64,000 bases of DNA from Promethearchaeota archaeon (GCA_019058445.1 JAHPZA010000006.1:124001-188000); one strand, 5' to 3'; numbered from the stretch's first letter, positions 38,024-49,105 are shown. Numbers and translations: made by a program. The notes: generated by a model not told the origin, from the letters alone.

Positions 38024-38803
38024 TTACTCTTTTTTAATCGTCTTTCTTAATGAGTTTTTAATTAGACCTCCCAATAAATTAGCTATATTGTATTTAATTG
38101 GATTTACTTTTACATCAAAATAAAACTTTTTGTCGTTCAAGGGTTTATAAAAATTGTAATCAGCAGTTAAGACGTCAACCATACATTCTACATCTGCAAT
38201 TGCTCTGAAAGCTGTAAATTGAATCAAATTTGAGAGACTTGGAGACCAATTACTTTTTGAAAGTTTCTTATAAAATTCTTTAGCGGCTTTAGCTACCTCT
38301 TTATGCTTCTTCTTAATAATTTTATCTTTGAGTTTAAATGGCGGAGTAATAACACCTAAAACTGTATTAGATCTAAATCCCCACGTACTAGCTACACTTT
38401 TTAAATACTCATTGACTTGTTTTAATCCCATCCCTCCTGTTGTCGATATTATCATAGCATCTTGTTTAAAAAATTGAGGACGATGACCATTATAAGCAAG
38501 TCTATCAATAAAATTTTTCATTAAAGCGGTAACATTAAACATATATACAGGAGAAGTAAATACTACTCCATTTGAGTCTAACATTTGTTTTAGTATATTA
38601 TCTCTATCATCTTTGAGAGGGCAATGCTCTTCTCCAATTCCTATACAGTTAAAACATCCAATACACCGCTTTAAATTAGATTCCCTAAGAAAAAGATAAT
38701 TAAAGTCTACATTATCGTATTTTTTTAAGTTTTCCTCAAATTGTTGAGTAATTTTGTAGGTATTACCCTTGTGAGGACTTCCCATAATTGCTAACACTTT
38801 CAT
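38024..38803 (-). CDS. NADPH-dependent FMN reductase / flavodoxin-fold iron-sulfur flavoprotein family
   Basis: VLAIMGSPHKGNTYKI; CIGCFNCIGIGEEHCPLKDD; GVVFTSPVYMFNVTALMKNFIDR. Confidence 0.88.
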   Translation of the reverse strand: MKVLAIMGSPHKGNTYKITQQFEENLKKYDNVDFNYLFLRESNLKRCIGCFNCIGIGEEHCPLKDDRDNILKQMLDSNGVVFTSPVYMFNVTALMKNFIDRLAYNGHRPQFFKQDAMIISTTGGMGLKQVNEYLKSVASTWGFRSNTVLGVITPPFKLKDKIIKKKHKEVAKAAKEFYKKLSKSNWSPSLSNLIQFTAFRAIADVECMVDVLTADYNFYKPLNDKKFYFDVKVNPIKYNIANLLGGLIKNSLRKTIKKE

Positions 38804-38871
38804 ATTATCAACTAAAATTTTTTTTTTTATTAATTTTTTTTAATAGAAACAGATTTAAGAAATATTTAGTT

Positions 38872-39987
38872 TTAATCAGCTGTTAATTTTATAGGGGGCA
38901 CAAAAACATATCTCTGACCTGTTCTTTCCAAATGAATTGCTTCTTCTGGACAATGATGAGCACACACTCCGCACCCTATACATTTATCTTCGTTTACTTC
39001 TGCAACTGTATCTACTAATTCGATGGTTTCCATAGGACACATCTCAACACATGTTCCACAACCGATACAATCTTCCCTATTCACTTTCGCTAAATAGGAG
39101 GTTGATGTAAAAAATGGCGAAGCACCTCGATAATATAGTTCGAAACCCCCACAACAACACTTACAGCAGTTGCATATCGCTTCTATTTCTCTCTTAGGAT
39201 CTAAATGCACGTGAAACACGCGATGGACGAGTGCTTCATTTTCTGCCTGACGCAATATTTTTATTGTCTCCTCTTTTGAGATTGGTTGCGCAAAACCTTG
39301 TTCTACTGCGTGTTTAGCACCCTTACCTAAAAGTAAACAATTAAGCTTTTCATCAGTAACTTTACAAGGATTATCAACAAGATCTTTCTCGTGTCGGCAA
39401 TAGCAATTCGTTAACGCAATCAACTCATAATCATCAAGCAGATTAATAATATTTTCGCCAGGAATTACTTCTTCCTGTCCAACTTTAACCTCTTTCTCAA
39501 CGGGAACAACGCGGGCAGTTGGCATCTCTCTAATTTTTTTGAATTGCGAAGTTATAGCATCATAATTTTTTTGAGTTCTATCGGTCATCTCATCAAATAA
39601 TTTTTCAAATAAATGGGCTATTATTTTCTGTTTTTCTCCAGTTTCACCTTTCATCATAGTATATTCGAAAATTCCAGGGAAAGGGCCCAGGAGTCTATAA
39701 ACATCCATTCCCGTAGTTCTACTTTGAGATTTAACAAGTACCCCACCTGCTAATAACTCCTTGAGTAATCTTTTTACATCTTTTTCCTCAAATTCACCCT
39801 CTGTTCTTTCTAAAATTTGAGCCATATTCAATGAGGGTTTTCTAAAATGTAAAAGGAGTCTCGCTTGTTCTTCATTGATTAAATTTTGTAATATTTCTAT
39901 GATAATTCTATCATAATCCTTAGGAAATGGAACTGCTCCAGCTGTAGCAACTACACGGACAACTTTTTGCCATAGTTTTTCTGACAT
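38872..39987 (-). CDS. Multi-cluster ferredoxin-like protein (N-terminal helical/wHTH-like region, CNCCKCCCG motif, two 4Fe-4S clusters)
   Basis: NCYCRHEKDL; ICNCCKCCCGGFELY; CIGCGTCVEMCPMETIEL ... CIGCGVCAHHCPEEAIHL. Confidence 0.87.
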   Translation of the reverse strand: MSEKLWQKVVRVVATAGAVPFPKDYDRIIIEILQNLINEEQARLLLHFRKPSLNMAQILERTEGEFEEKDVKRLLKELLAGGVLVKSQSRTTGMDVYRLLGPFPGIFEYTMMKGETGEKQKIIAHLFEKLFDEMTDRTQKNYDAITSQFKKIREMPTARVVPVEKEVKVGQEEVIPGENIINLLDDYELIALTNCYCRHEKDLVDNPCKVTDEKLNCLLLGKGAKHAVEQGFAQPISKEETIKILRQAENEALVHRVFHVHLDPKREIEAICNCCKCCCGGFELYYRGASPFFTSTSYLAKVNREDCIGCGTCVEMCPMETIELVDTVAEVNEDKCIGCGVCAHHCPEEAIHLERTGQRYVFVPPIKLTAD

Positions 39988-40187
39988 TTTTAATCATTTT
40001 TTTGAGTATGGAAATTAAGAATTAAAAAAATTTGATAACATAATAGAGTTGTGACTAAATTTGAATATCTCAATAAATTATTCTACAAACACAATGTAAC
40101 AATTACCGAATTTTCTTAGTTTTTTAAAAATAAGTGTAAATACAGAGTGTTGATATTATAAAAAGAAATTAAAAAAAAATAAAGTTA

Positions 40188-42230
40188 TTATATACTATTA
40201 CCCATTTTATAACCTCGAGCAACAGCTTCCATTACCGTTTCTGGTTTACGAGCATCTCCGATTTTCTCTACTTTAATAGTACCTAGTTGCTTGATTTCTT
40301 TATAAAGAGCATCGTTCGGTTCGACCCCGGTAGCATAATAGATATAATCTATATCACTAATTGCGTTTTCTTTACCCGAAGAGTCTGAATAATTTACATA
40401 ATTTTCGCCGATTTCAGTGACTTTTACACTTGTAAGGAATTTCACACCTAAAGCATCGCATTTATCAAGAAGTACCCATTTCGTAGTCCTTCCTAACGCA
40501 GATCCTAATTTTGGTAACATTTCAAGAACGGTAACCTTATTCCTTCCCTTATGCATCATATCTAACGCAATTTGAGGCTCTAAGGCCTTATAGAATGTAA
40601 GAAAATCAAATGCTTCACGGCTTAATGTTCCATATTTTGCAATGTATATTGCTAATTCTATACCAGTGGCTCCGCCTCCTATAATAACATTGTTCTTACC
40701 AACTGGAGCATCACCGCTTAAAGCATCATTTGCCCAATATACATTTGCTCTGTCAATACCGGGAATAGGAGGTTTTATGGGATTTGAACCAGTGGCGACA
40801 AATGCAACGTCAGGATTGAATTCTTTTACTATATCAATAGTGACATTTTGTTGGAAATGTACATTGATGCCGTATTTCTGAATCCAATAGTTATAATTAT
40901 CTATCATACGTTTAAATTCGTTTCTTCCTGGTGGAATCCAGATTATGTTTAATAACCCGCCAATTTTATCATCCTTCTCAAAAATATGAACATCATGTCC
41001 TCTAATTGCCGCTATTCTCGCAGCCTCTAATCCTCCTGCTCCTGCTCCAATAATCATAACTTTTTTCTTTTCTTTCAATGGTTTCAGTTCAGTTCGGGCT
41101 TCATTTCCCGCTCGAGCATTCCTTAAACACGTGACAGGCATCATCCTGAATACCTGGTCAAAGCATCCTTGATTGCAGCCAATACAGTTCATTATATCTC
41201 TTAATTCACCCTTTTGAGCTTTCATTGGCAGATAAGGATCAGCAATTAACCCTCTTCCAATACAAATAGCATCAGCTTTTCCGGCCATTAAAACTTGTTC
41301 GGCGAGCTCAGGGTTGTTAATTCTATTGGAAGAAAATATAGGAATAGATACACGTTTATGAATATTTTCAGCTAGGTATGTATAACATCCTTCTGGAACA
41401 TCCATTGTTAATTGTGGTGTTTTTGTTTCATGCCAACCACCTGTTACGTTGAAATAATCTAAATATTTACCTAATTCTTCTGCAATAACTACTTTTTCCT
41501 TATATGTATTGCTGCCTGGAACAAAATCATCTCCAGAAATTCGATAGCCAAGAGGGATATCGTCTACTTTAGAACGCATTAATTCAATGGTTTCAATCGG
41601 GAATCTTAAACGATTTTCAAGATCGCCCCCATATTTATCAGTTCTCTTGTTAGTTTTTGGGGAACAAAACTGATCGGTTAAATAACCAGCATTTCCGCAA
41701 ATCTCTACTGCATCGAAGCCTGCTTTCTTAGCTCTAATTGTAGCGTCGGCAAAAGCCTCTTGTTCACGCTTTATATCTTCAAGACTCATTTCCTTAGGAG
41801 TGGTCTTACTAAAATTACTATAAACTGCAGAGGGGGCAATAGGTGTTCTGCCAATTATCTGTGGGAATGCGTTTAGGCCTCAATGGTAAATCCATTTCGA
41901 GGAAGCCCCGCCATGGTATAATTGGCAACAGATCTTTACATCATCTCGAGCATTGTGTACGGCTTCAGTTAATTTCTGTAAATCAGGAATAAATTTATCG
42001 TCATCAACTGCAATCATCGATGGTAAACCCTTTGCATAAACGTCTACATAACACCCTCCTACAATTAGCATTCCAGCACCTCCCTTAGCCCTTTCAACGT
42101 AAAAATCTATCAATTTGTCAGTGATAAACCCATTTTTTGCCAAGTTGAGATGCATCGCAGGCATTATAATACGATTAGACACATCCATATCCTTTATTTT
42201 AAAAGGAGTAAATAGTTTAAAGAACTTCAT
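40188..42230 (-). pseudogene. Old yellow enzyme / 2,4-dienoyl-CoA reductase (FadH-like) interrupted by one in-frame TGA (41880-41882)
   Basis: Two ORF-track pieces (41880..42230 and 40188..41789) are in one frame; sequence between them, GLNAFPQIIGRTPIAPSAVYSNFSKTTPKE, is protein-like. FMN TIM-barrel then FAD/NAD module (KVMIIGAGAGGLEAARIAAIRGHDV) and CIGCNQGCFDQVFRMMPVTCLRNA cluster motif. Confidence 0.72.
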
Positions 42231-42445
42231 ATCTCATACTCATTAAAAAGTTTTTTTTAACTAGAAATAAAACGGGAATTTATTAAAATTAATTGAATTT
42301 AATTTAAAATGCTTCTCTATTTAGAAATTTAAGTTTAAAAAGTAATTTATGTGCTTTGAGAAAATAAATATAAAAAGTATAAAAAATGGAGAATAAGGAA
42401 TAATTTTTTATCATTGAGCAATTATAATAATAAAATATTATACTT

Positions 42446-43285
42446 ATGGTTAGACTAAAAATGAGTAATGATGCTATATTAATTGAGGAAAATGAAGATA
42501 AAACTGTCACCACAATTAAAATGAATCGGCTCGCGAAAAAAAACGCGATCGGCTATGATATGATGGTGGGACTACTGGATGCGATTGATAAAGTTGAACG
42601 AACTAATGCGAGAGTAGTAATTATCACGGGAACTGATGATCTTTTCAGCTCTGGGATAGATCTAAACTTTTTAACGGGTCAAGACGCTGGACCTGAGGGA
42701 GTTCTTCCAGATCTAAAAGTCCCACGTAATTTTAGATACTTTGCAAATACATGGATCCATCCAATATTTACCAAAATCGAAAAAATGGAAAAGCCAGTGA
42801 TAGCTCGAATTAATGGAGTGTGCTTTGGACTGGCTTTTGAATTAGCACTCGCTTGTGATTTCCGATTCTGTTCAGAAAATGCAATATTTAGCATGCTTGA
42901 AACAAAAATAGGTATGAATCCTGATGTAGGAGGGACAATTAGGCTGGTAAGATTGGTTGGAATCCCAAATGCTAAGGATATCATCTTAACAGGAAGAAGA
43001 TTTGATGGGAACGAGGCTTATCGGTTAGGTGTGGTAAATAGGGTTGGAAAAACCCCTCAAGAGATGGATGAGATAATTAAAAATTATGTTGATGAATTAA
43101 TTGACAGTGCCCCATTAGCCGTAGGTTTGGCCAAGAAGCTTATAGATGATTGTTATGGGCAATCAACTGCTCTTGGTTTGGAATTGGAAACATTAGTGAG
43201 CTCACAATTATTACAAACCAAAGATGCGATGAGTGGTGCACTTGCCCGTTTACAAAAAACTAAAGCCAAATGGAGATGGAAATAA
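42446..43285 (+). CDS. Enoyl-CoA hydratase (crotonase superfamily)
   Basis: ARINGVCFGLAFELALACDFRFCSENAIFSMLETKIGMNPDVGGTIRLVRLVG; both crotonase Glu positions appear retained. Confidence 0.9.
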   Translation: MVRLKMSNDAILIEENEDKTVTTIKMNRLAKKNAIGYDMMVGLLDAIDKVERTNARVVIITGTDDLFSSGIDLNFLTGQDAGPEGVLPDLKVPRNFRYFANTWIHPIFTKIEKMEKPVIARINGVCFGLAFELALACDFRFCSENAIFSMLETKIGMNPDVGGTIRLVRLVGIPNAKDIILTGRRFDGNEAYRLGVVNRVGKTPQEMDEIIKNYVDELIDSAPLAVGLAKKLIDDCYGQSTALGLELETLVSSQLLQTKDAMSGALARLQKTKAKWRWK

Positions 43286-43388
43286 TTTTTTTTAATAATT
43301 TCATTCTTTTTTCTTTTTAATATTTAAGTCATTAGATTATAAAACTCATATTCAATGGTTTTTAAGATAATAATAATTCTGTATAACT

Positions 43389-44489
43389 ATGTCAGATAAG
43401 ATGTGGTATAACCTTGCCAGAAAGATTTTAAGATCTGGGGGACCTCCAGTCCCTGTTAATGAGACACTAATTGATTTACTAAAAACAGTTTTAGACGAAA
43501 ATGAAGAACAAGTGCAATTTCTTTTACAATTTAGTAAGCCCCTTAGATTAGATCAAATCAAGGAAAAGGTAGCTTTAGATAATGACACCCTAAACAAAAT
43601 GCTGGATGATTTAATGCATGTTGGACTGCTAACTGGAATTCCAAGTAGAAGTACCGGAGTTATGATATATCGTTTAGTCGCTTTTTTACCTGGTTTACTT
43701 GAATTCACGCTTATGAGAGGAGAAACTGGGGAAAAACAAAAGAAATTGGCACAAATATGGGATAAGCTATTTAAAGAAGGAGCTGAAATGCTTCAAAAGA
43801 ATTTTGAGATTGCCATGGAAGCTTATAAGAATGCTCCTGCGATTGATAGAGTTGTTCCAGTTGAAGAACAAATAGATCCACAAGAAGAGAAGATTATTCC
43901 AGTTGAAGAAGTGCATAAAATCGTTGATAGATATGATGATATTGGGGTATCTTATTGTTATTGTAGACATAGAAAAGACTTGCTTAATGATCCATGTGAG
44001 GTTGATGCCCCACGACATAATTGTTTGAGTTTTGGCAGGACAGCGAAATTTGCTATAGATTACGACTTTGCCGAGCGAATAACTAAGGAGGAAGCATTAA
44101 AGTTATTGAGAGAGGCCGAAGATTTGGGTTTGGTTCATAAGACATTTCATGTAAGAGGAAATCCAGAAATGGAAGAATTAGCGATATGTAATTGTTGTAA
44201 ATGCTGTTGCGGGAGTCTGTCTGCATATCATAAAGGTACGGGCCCCATGCACACTCTATCTTCCTATATGGCAAAAATCAATAAAGATAAGTGTGTTGGT
44301 TGCGGTACGTGTGTTGAAAAATGTCCGATGGAAGCAATTGAACTAATTAATAATGTAGCGAAGCTTAATGCTGCTAAATGTATTGGATGTGGAGTGTGCG
44401 CACATCTTTGCCCAGAAAAAGCGATAAAATTAACCAGAACTGGATTGCGGGATATATTTATCATTCCTCAGCAATCTACGGCTAATTAA
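43389..44489 (+). CDS. Multi-cluster ferredoxin-like protein, paralog 2
   Basis: SYCYCRHRKDLL; ICNCCKCCCGSLSAY; CVGCGTCVEKCPMEAIEL...CIGCGVCAHLCPEKAIKL. Confidence 0.88.
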   Translation: MSDKMWYNLARKILRSGGPPVPVNETLIDLLKTVLDENEEQVQFLLQFSKPLRLDQIKEKVALDNDTLNKMLDDLMHVGLLTGIPSRSTGVMIYRLVAFLPGLLEFTLMRGETGEKQKKLAQIWDKLFKEGAEMLQKNFEIAMEAYKNAPAIDRVVPVEEQIDPQEEKIIPVEEVHKIVDRYDDIGVSYCYCRHRKDLLNDPCEVDAPRHNCLSFGRTAKFAIDYDFAERITKEEALKLLREAEDLGLVHKTFHVRGNPEMEELAICNCCKCCCGSLSAYHKGTGPMHTLSSYMAKINKDKCVGCGTCVEKCPMEAIELINNVAKLNAAKCIGCGVCAHLCPEKAIKLTRTGLRDIFIIPQQSTAN

Positions 44490-44597
44490 TTAAATTACTA
44501 AATTTAATTCATTCTCTTTTTTACAGCTTATTAATAAAAGCAGTTTTAGAAATATCATGAATAATTTTTAAATGAAGTATTAATTTTGGGAAATATC

Positions 44598-45695
44598 ATG
44601 TCTGAAAAAGAATGGGTAAAGTTAGCAAAAAATATCATGAAGGCTGGAGAAATGCCCATGCCGATTAATGAACCTTTAATTGATTTAATTAAGGAAATGG
44701 TGAATGAGGAACAATTAAAATTTCTCCTAAATTTTAGAAAACCTTCTTATACCCTTGATCAGATTAAAGCATGGACAGAATTAGATGATGAGTCACTTAA
44801 CAAAATGCTTGCTGATTTAATGTACATAGGGATGGTGACCGGAATTCCAAGTAGGCGGACAGGAATAATGGTATATCGTTTAGTAGCATTTCTCCCTGGG
44901 ATGCTTGAGTTTACTTTAATGAGGGGTGAGACTGGCGAAAAACAAAAACGATTGGCTAAAATCTGGGAACGATTCTTTGATGAAATGAAAGCGGGGACTC
45001 AAAAATATTATGATACTATCGTGAATGTGTTTAAAAATGCGCCTCCTCTTGATAGAGTTGTTCCTATTGATGAGGAAATTGAAGTTCAAGAGGATAATGT
45101 ATATCCTTTTGAGGATGTAAAAAAAATTATAGAAAAAACTGATATTATTGGAGTTCAATATTGTTACTGCCGACATCTAAAAGATTTATTGGATGATCCA
45201 TGCAAAATAGATGCTCCACGGAGAAATTGTTTTAGTTTTGGTCGAACTGCTAAATTTTGTATAGAGCAGGGATTCTCAACAGAAATATCTAAAGAAGAGG
45301 CAATAAAATTATTAAAAGAAGCTCAAGACGCAGGTTTAGTTCATAAAGCTCTCCATAGCCGCGCAAATCCAGAATTAGAAGAAATTGGTATGTGTAATTG
45401 CTGCAAATGTTGCTGCGGAAGCCTTTCCATGTTTCACAACGGAACAGCTCCAACCTCAACTATAACATCCTACATGGCAAAAATTCATAAAGATACATGT
45501 GTTGGTTGTGGAACTTGTGTCGAAAAATGTCCTATGGAGGCAATACAATTAAATAATGGAATAGCAAAGCTTCAAGCCGCAAAATGCATAGGGTGCGGTG
45601 TGTGCGCATACCATTGTCCTGAAAAAGCTATTACATTGAATAGAACGGGACTTAGAAAAGTCTTTGTCCCTCCCCCTAGATTAGAGTCTAATTAA
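44598..45695 (+). CDS. Multi-cluster ferredoxin-like protein, paralog 3
   Basis: QYCYCRHLKDLL; MCNCCKCCCGSLSMF; two 4Fe-4S motifs; ATG 44598 preferred over TTG 44586. Confidence 0.88.
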   Translation: MSEKEWVKLAKNIMKAGEMPMPINEPLIDLIKEMVNEEQLKFLLNFRKPSYTLDQIKAWTELDDESLNKMLADLMYIGMVTGIPSRRTGIMVYRLVAFLPGMLEFTLMRGETGEKQKRLAKIWERFFDEMKAGTQKYYDTIVNVFKNAPPLDRVVPIDEEIEVQEDNVYPFEDVKKIIEKTDIIGVQYCYCRHLKDLLDDPCKIDAPRRNCFSFGRTAKFCIEQGFSTEISKEEAIKLLKEAQDAGLVHKALHSRANPELEEIGMCNCCKCCCGSLSMFHNGTAPTSTITSYMAKIHKDTCVGCGTCVEKCPMEAIQLNNGIAKLQAAKCIGCGVCAYHCPEKAITLNRTGLRKVFVPPPRLESN

Positions 45696-45919
45696 TTTAT
45701 TACTTTTTTCAAATTCTTTAAGGATTTTTAATTTTTGACTCGTTATGTTTCTATAAATATAACGTAGTTTATTTTAGTAGTGTTTGGTTAAAAAACAGTT
45801 AAATATATTTAGTATAAAAATTCAAATTCTAATTAACAACATTTATTGAAAAGAAACCTAAAGTTAAGTACAATTTTGGAAAAAAATAAAATTTACAATA
45901 ATAAAATAGGAGAAAAAAA

Positions 45920-47206
45920 ATGGTTAGAGAAAAACCTACGTGGTATGAGACTCCGGCAATTCAGGATATGATGACTTCTTTAGGAGGAAAAGCGGTAAGA
46001 GGTGTAATGTCAAATTATTTCTCAGCGAATATATTAGCTGGAAAAGTGGGTTTAATCGGATTAACTGAATATTTAGAAGCAACTCTAGATCCAGAGGATA
46101 GAAGAGCTTTGATAATATGTGATGATTTCACACAAAGATATACTAAAAAGGTTACAGATCTTCTTGAAACAATAGATATGGATTATCAAATATATGCTAA
46201 GGTAATACCTGAAGTACCCTTTTATCAAATTGAAGAAACGGTTAAATTATGTGAGGAGTTTAAGCCAAAAGTTCTTATAGCAATTGGAGGAGGTAGCGTA
46301 ATGGATGCAACAAAAATCACAATGTTTGTCTATGAAAAACCTGAAGAAAATCTACTTTTAACCATCCCGATTGGCTCTATTGGTTTACGAAAAAAAATTA
46401 AATATTTAGTTGCGATACCCACTACCTCAGGTACTGGCTCTGAAGTAACCTCAGCCGCAGTCCTAACCGATACTGATAGAAATCCTCCGAAAAAAATAGA
46501 AATAATGACTAGTGAAGTAGTTCCCGATATTGCCGTATTAGATACGGATTTTGTAAAAGATATGCCTCCATTTCTCACGATGGCAACTGGTCTAGATGCT
46601 CTAGCTCATTCAGTTGGAAGTTATGTCACGAATTGGGGTACCCCCTATGTAGATGCAATGAATATTACGGCGATAAAGGAAATTATAAAATATCTTCCTC
46701 GTGCGTATAAACATGGCTCTGATTTGGAAGCCCGTGCTCACATGCAAATGGCTGCAACCATGGCAGGATTAGGATTTGGAAATTCAATTCCGGGTATTGA
46801 TCACTCTCTCGGACACAGCTTCGGAAAGGTTTTTGGAGTTCATCATGGTCTTTCTGTTGGGCTATTCACACCGTATTCTGTTGATTTTCAAAGGAAAGTT
46901 ACAGATAGGTGGATGGACTTATGTCCGATTTTTGGCGTAGAAATAAAAGGAAAACAAAAAGAGGATTTATTCAAAGAATTTATGCAATCGCTTAAAGATT
47001 TCATCCATTCTCTTGATGCTCCCACGTGTGTCAAAGATTTAAAAAATCCTGTAATAAATAAGGAAGAATATGTGGATAAGCTTGATCTTGTAGCTGACTA
47101 TGCTTTTAATGACGCAGTATCTCTCTTTTCTTATCGTACAATTACCCCCGAAATAATGAGAAAGATATTCGAATATGCTTGGGATGGTAAACCTATTGAT
47201 TTTTAA
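45920..47206 (+). CDS. Iron-containing alcohol dehydrogenase
   Basis: AIGGGSVMDATKI; PTTSGTGSEVTSAAVLTD; TGLDALAHSVGSYV; GIDHSLGHSFGKVFGVHHGLSVGLFTPY. Confidence 0.92.
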   Translation: MVREKPTWYETPAIQDMMTSLGGKAVRGVMSNYFSANILAGKVGLIGLTEYLEATLDPEDRRALIICDDFTQRYTKKVTDLLETIDMDYQIYAKVIPEVPFYQIEETVKLCEEFKPKVLIAIGGGSVMDATKITMFVYEKPEENLLLTIPIGSIGLRKKIKYLVAIPTTSGTGSEVTSAAVLTDTDRNPPKKIEIMTSEVVPDIAVLDTDFVKDMPPFLTMATGLDALAHSVGSYVTNWGTPYVDAMNITAIKEIIKYLPRAYKHGSDLEARAHMQMAATMAGLGFGNSIPGIDHSLGHSFGKVFGVHHGLSVGLFTPYSVDFQRKVTDRWMDLCPIFGVEIKGKQKEDLFKEFMQSLKDFIHSLDAPTCVKDLKNPVINKEEYVDKLDLVADYAFNDAVSLFSYRTITPEIMRKIFEYAWDGKPIDF

Positions 47207-47230
47207 AATTAAATAAAAGGAGGAATAAAA

Positions 47231-49105
47231 ATGAGTGAAAATTTAAAAGGATATAATGGAAAGATTGCTTATGTGAATTTAAGTGAAGAGAAATTCGAGA
47301 TTAAAAATCTTGATGTTCAAATAGCAAAAGATTACTTGGGTGGTACTGGTTTAAGCGCAAAAATCATGTATGATATGCTGTCGGATGCTGATTATAATAC
47401 GTTAAAATCCGATCCTTATGCAGAGATCAATCCCTTGATATTTGCTACAGGTCCTGTCACAGGAACCGTGAGGCCTTCGTCTGGGAGGTATTCTGTATCG
47501 GCTATATCTCCACTCACAAAAATTTGGGGGGAGGGTACGTCGGGAGGTACTTTTTGCATCTCTTTGCGGAATAGTAGATTTGATGCAATAGTTATTACTG
47601 GAAAAGCAAAAAGCCCTTCTTATTTATATGTTCATGATGGAACTATTGAATTTAAGAGTGCGAGTAGTGTATGGGGAAAAGACACATATGAATCCCAAAA
47701 AGTCATTAAAAGTGAATTAAATAATGAAAAGGCAAAAGTCGCAACTATTGGAATTGCTGGGGAAAATTTAGTGAAATATGCGGGAATCATAAATGATGAG
47801 GGGAGAGCTGTAGGTAGATGCGGTATGGGCGCAATTATGGGTTCCAAGAATTTAAAAGCTATAGCAGTTCATGGTACAAATCCAGTTAAAATAGCAGATG
47901 CGGCACTTTCTAAGAAAATCTTAAATGAGGCTCAAGAGAGAGAGAAAGGAGATTTCATGAAGGCAGCTGTTTTTAATGTATTTCATCTTTACGGAACGAA
48001 TTCCTATTTAGATATTGGAATGGCATTAGGAGACACACCAGGGTATTATTTTACCAAATCCGAGTTTTATGCAGAAAAATTAACAGGAAAGACTTTGAAA
48101 GAAACATTTCCTGTTCTAAATTATGGTTGTGCGGGTTGTACATTACAATGTGGTAAAACTACAATTATCGAACATAATGGTCAAGAAATTGAAGTGGATG
48201 GTCCTGAATATGAGTCTGTTGGAGCTTTAGGAACAATGGTGGGGGTATTTGATCCGAAAAATGTAGTATTATCGAACCACATGTGTAATGTATACGGTTT
48301 TGACACTATCTCTGGAGGAGTTAGTATCTCATTTTTAATTTATTTGGTGGAAAATAATCTGGGAATCGAAAAAATCAAACAATTTTTGAAAGATATTAAA
48401 ATTGATGAAATAAGCTGGGGAAATGGAGAATTAATATTAAAATTAATTGATAAAATTGCAAAGAGAGATGATATTGGAGATTTACTGGCAGAAGGAGTGA
48501 GAGTTATGGCAGAGAAACTTGGAGTCGATCCCGAGTTAGCTGCTCATGTAAAGGGGTTAGAAATGCCGATGCATGATCCAAGAGCTTTTGATGGTCAAGC
48601 TTTAAGTTATATGACATGTTGCGTTGGAGCGAATCATGAAAAAGCGGATTGGTTTAGTGCTGAGATGGGAAATTTAGCCTATCCACCTCTACGAATTAAG
48701 GGTGGAGATTATCATAAAATTGATAGACGGGAGAGAGGTGTTAAGAATTTACAAGATCTTAGGGCAATTGATGACTCTGCGGTAAATTGTAATTTTCGGA
48801 ATCCGGATCTTGAAGATATCATCGGATATATTAATGCGGCTACTGGATTTAGTTATGATAGAAAAACACTTATGAAAGTTGGAGAACGCATTAATAACAT
48901 TAAAAGAGTTATAAATTGTAAGATGGGTATCACAAGAGCAGATGATAGACTCACTGGGATAAATACTAAAGTTTTGCCGATGGGAAAAATAGCGGGTGTA
49001 AAGCTTGATATAGAAAAGAACTTAGAACGCTATTATAAAGAGCGAGATTGGGATTGGGATACAGGAGCTCCTTCTCAAGAAAAATTAGATGAATTAGGAA
49101 TATAA
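47231..49105 (+). CDS. aor: Aldehyde ferredoxin oxidoreductase (tungsten/molybdopterin)
   Basis: NGKIAYVNLSEEKFE, GGTGLSAKIMYD, GPVTGTVRPSSGRYSVSAISPLT, GCAGCTLQCGK cluster motif, GRCGMGAIMGSKNLKAIAV. Confidence 0.93.
   Translation: MSENLKGYNGKIAYVNLSEEKFEIKNLDVQIAKDYLGGTGLSAKIMYDMLSDADYNTLKSDPYAEINPLIFATGPVTGTVRPSSGRYSVSAISPLTKIWGEGTSGGTFCISLRNSRFDAIVITGKAKSPSYLYVHDGTIEFKSASSVWGKDTYESQKVIKSELNNEKAKVATIGIAGENLVKYAGIINDEGRAVGRCGMGAIMGSKNLKAIAVHGTNPVKIADAALSKKILNEAQEREKGDFMKAAVFNVFHLYGTNSYLDIGMALGDTPGYYFTKSEFYAEKLTGKTLKETFPVLNYGCAGCTLQCGKTTIIEHNGQEIEVDGPEYESVGALGTMVGVFDPKNVVLSNHMCNVYGFDTISGGVSISFLIYLVENNLGIEKIKQFLKDIKIDEISWGNGELILKLIDKIAKRDDIGDLLAEGVRVMAEKLGVDPELAAHVKGLEMPMHDPRAFDGQALSYMTCCVGANHEKADWFSAEMGNLAYPPLRIKGGDYHKIDRRERGVKNLQDLRAIDDSAVNCNFRNPDLEDIIGYINAATGFSYDRKTLMKVGERINNIKRVINCKMGITRADDRLTGINTKVLPMGKIAGVKLDIEKNLERYYKERDWDWDTGAPSQEKLDELGI

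Noticed and set aside
40020-40187. SECIS element for selenocysteine reading of the TGA in the OYE-like gene
   Set aside because: The downstream region is AT-rich without an evident stable stem or kink-turn core; not excluded, but unsupported by eye.
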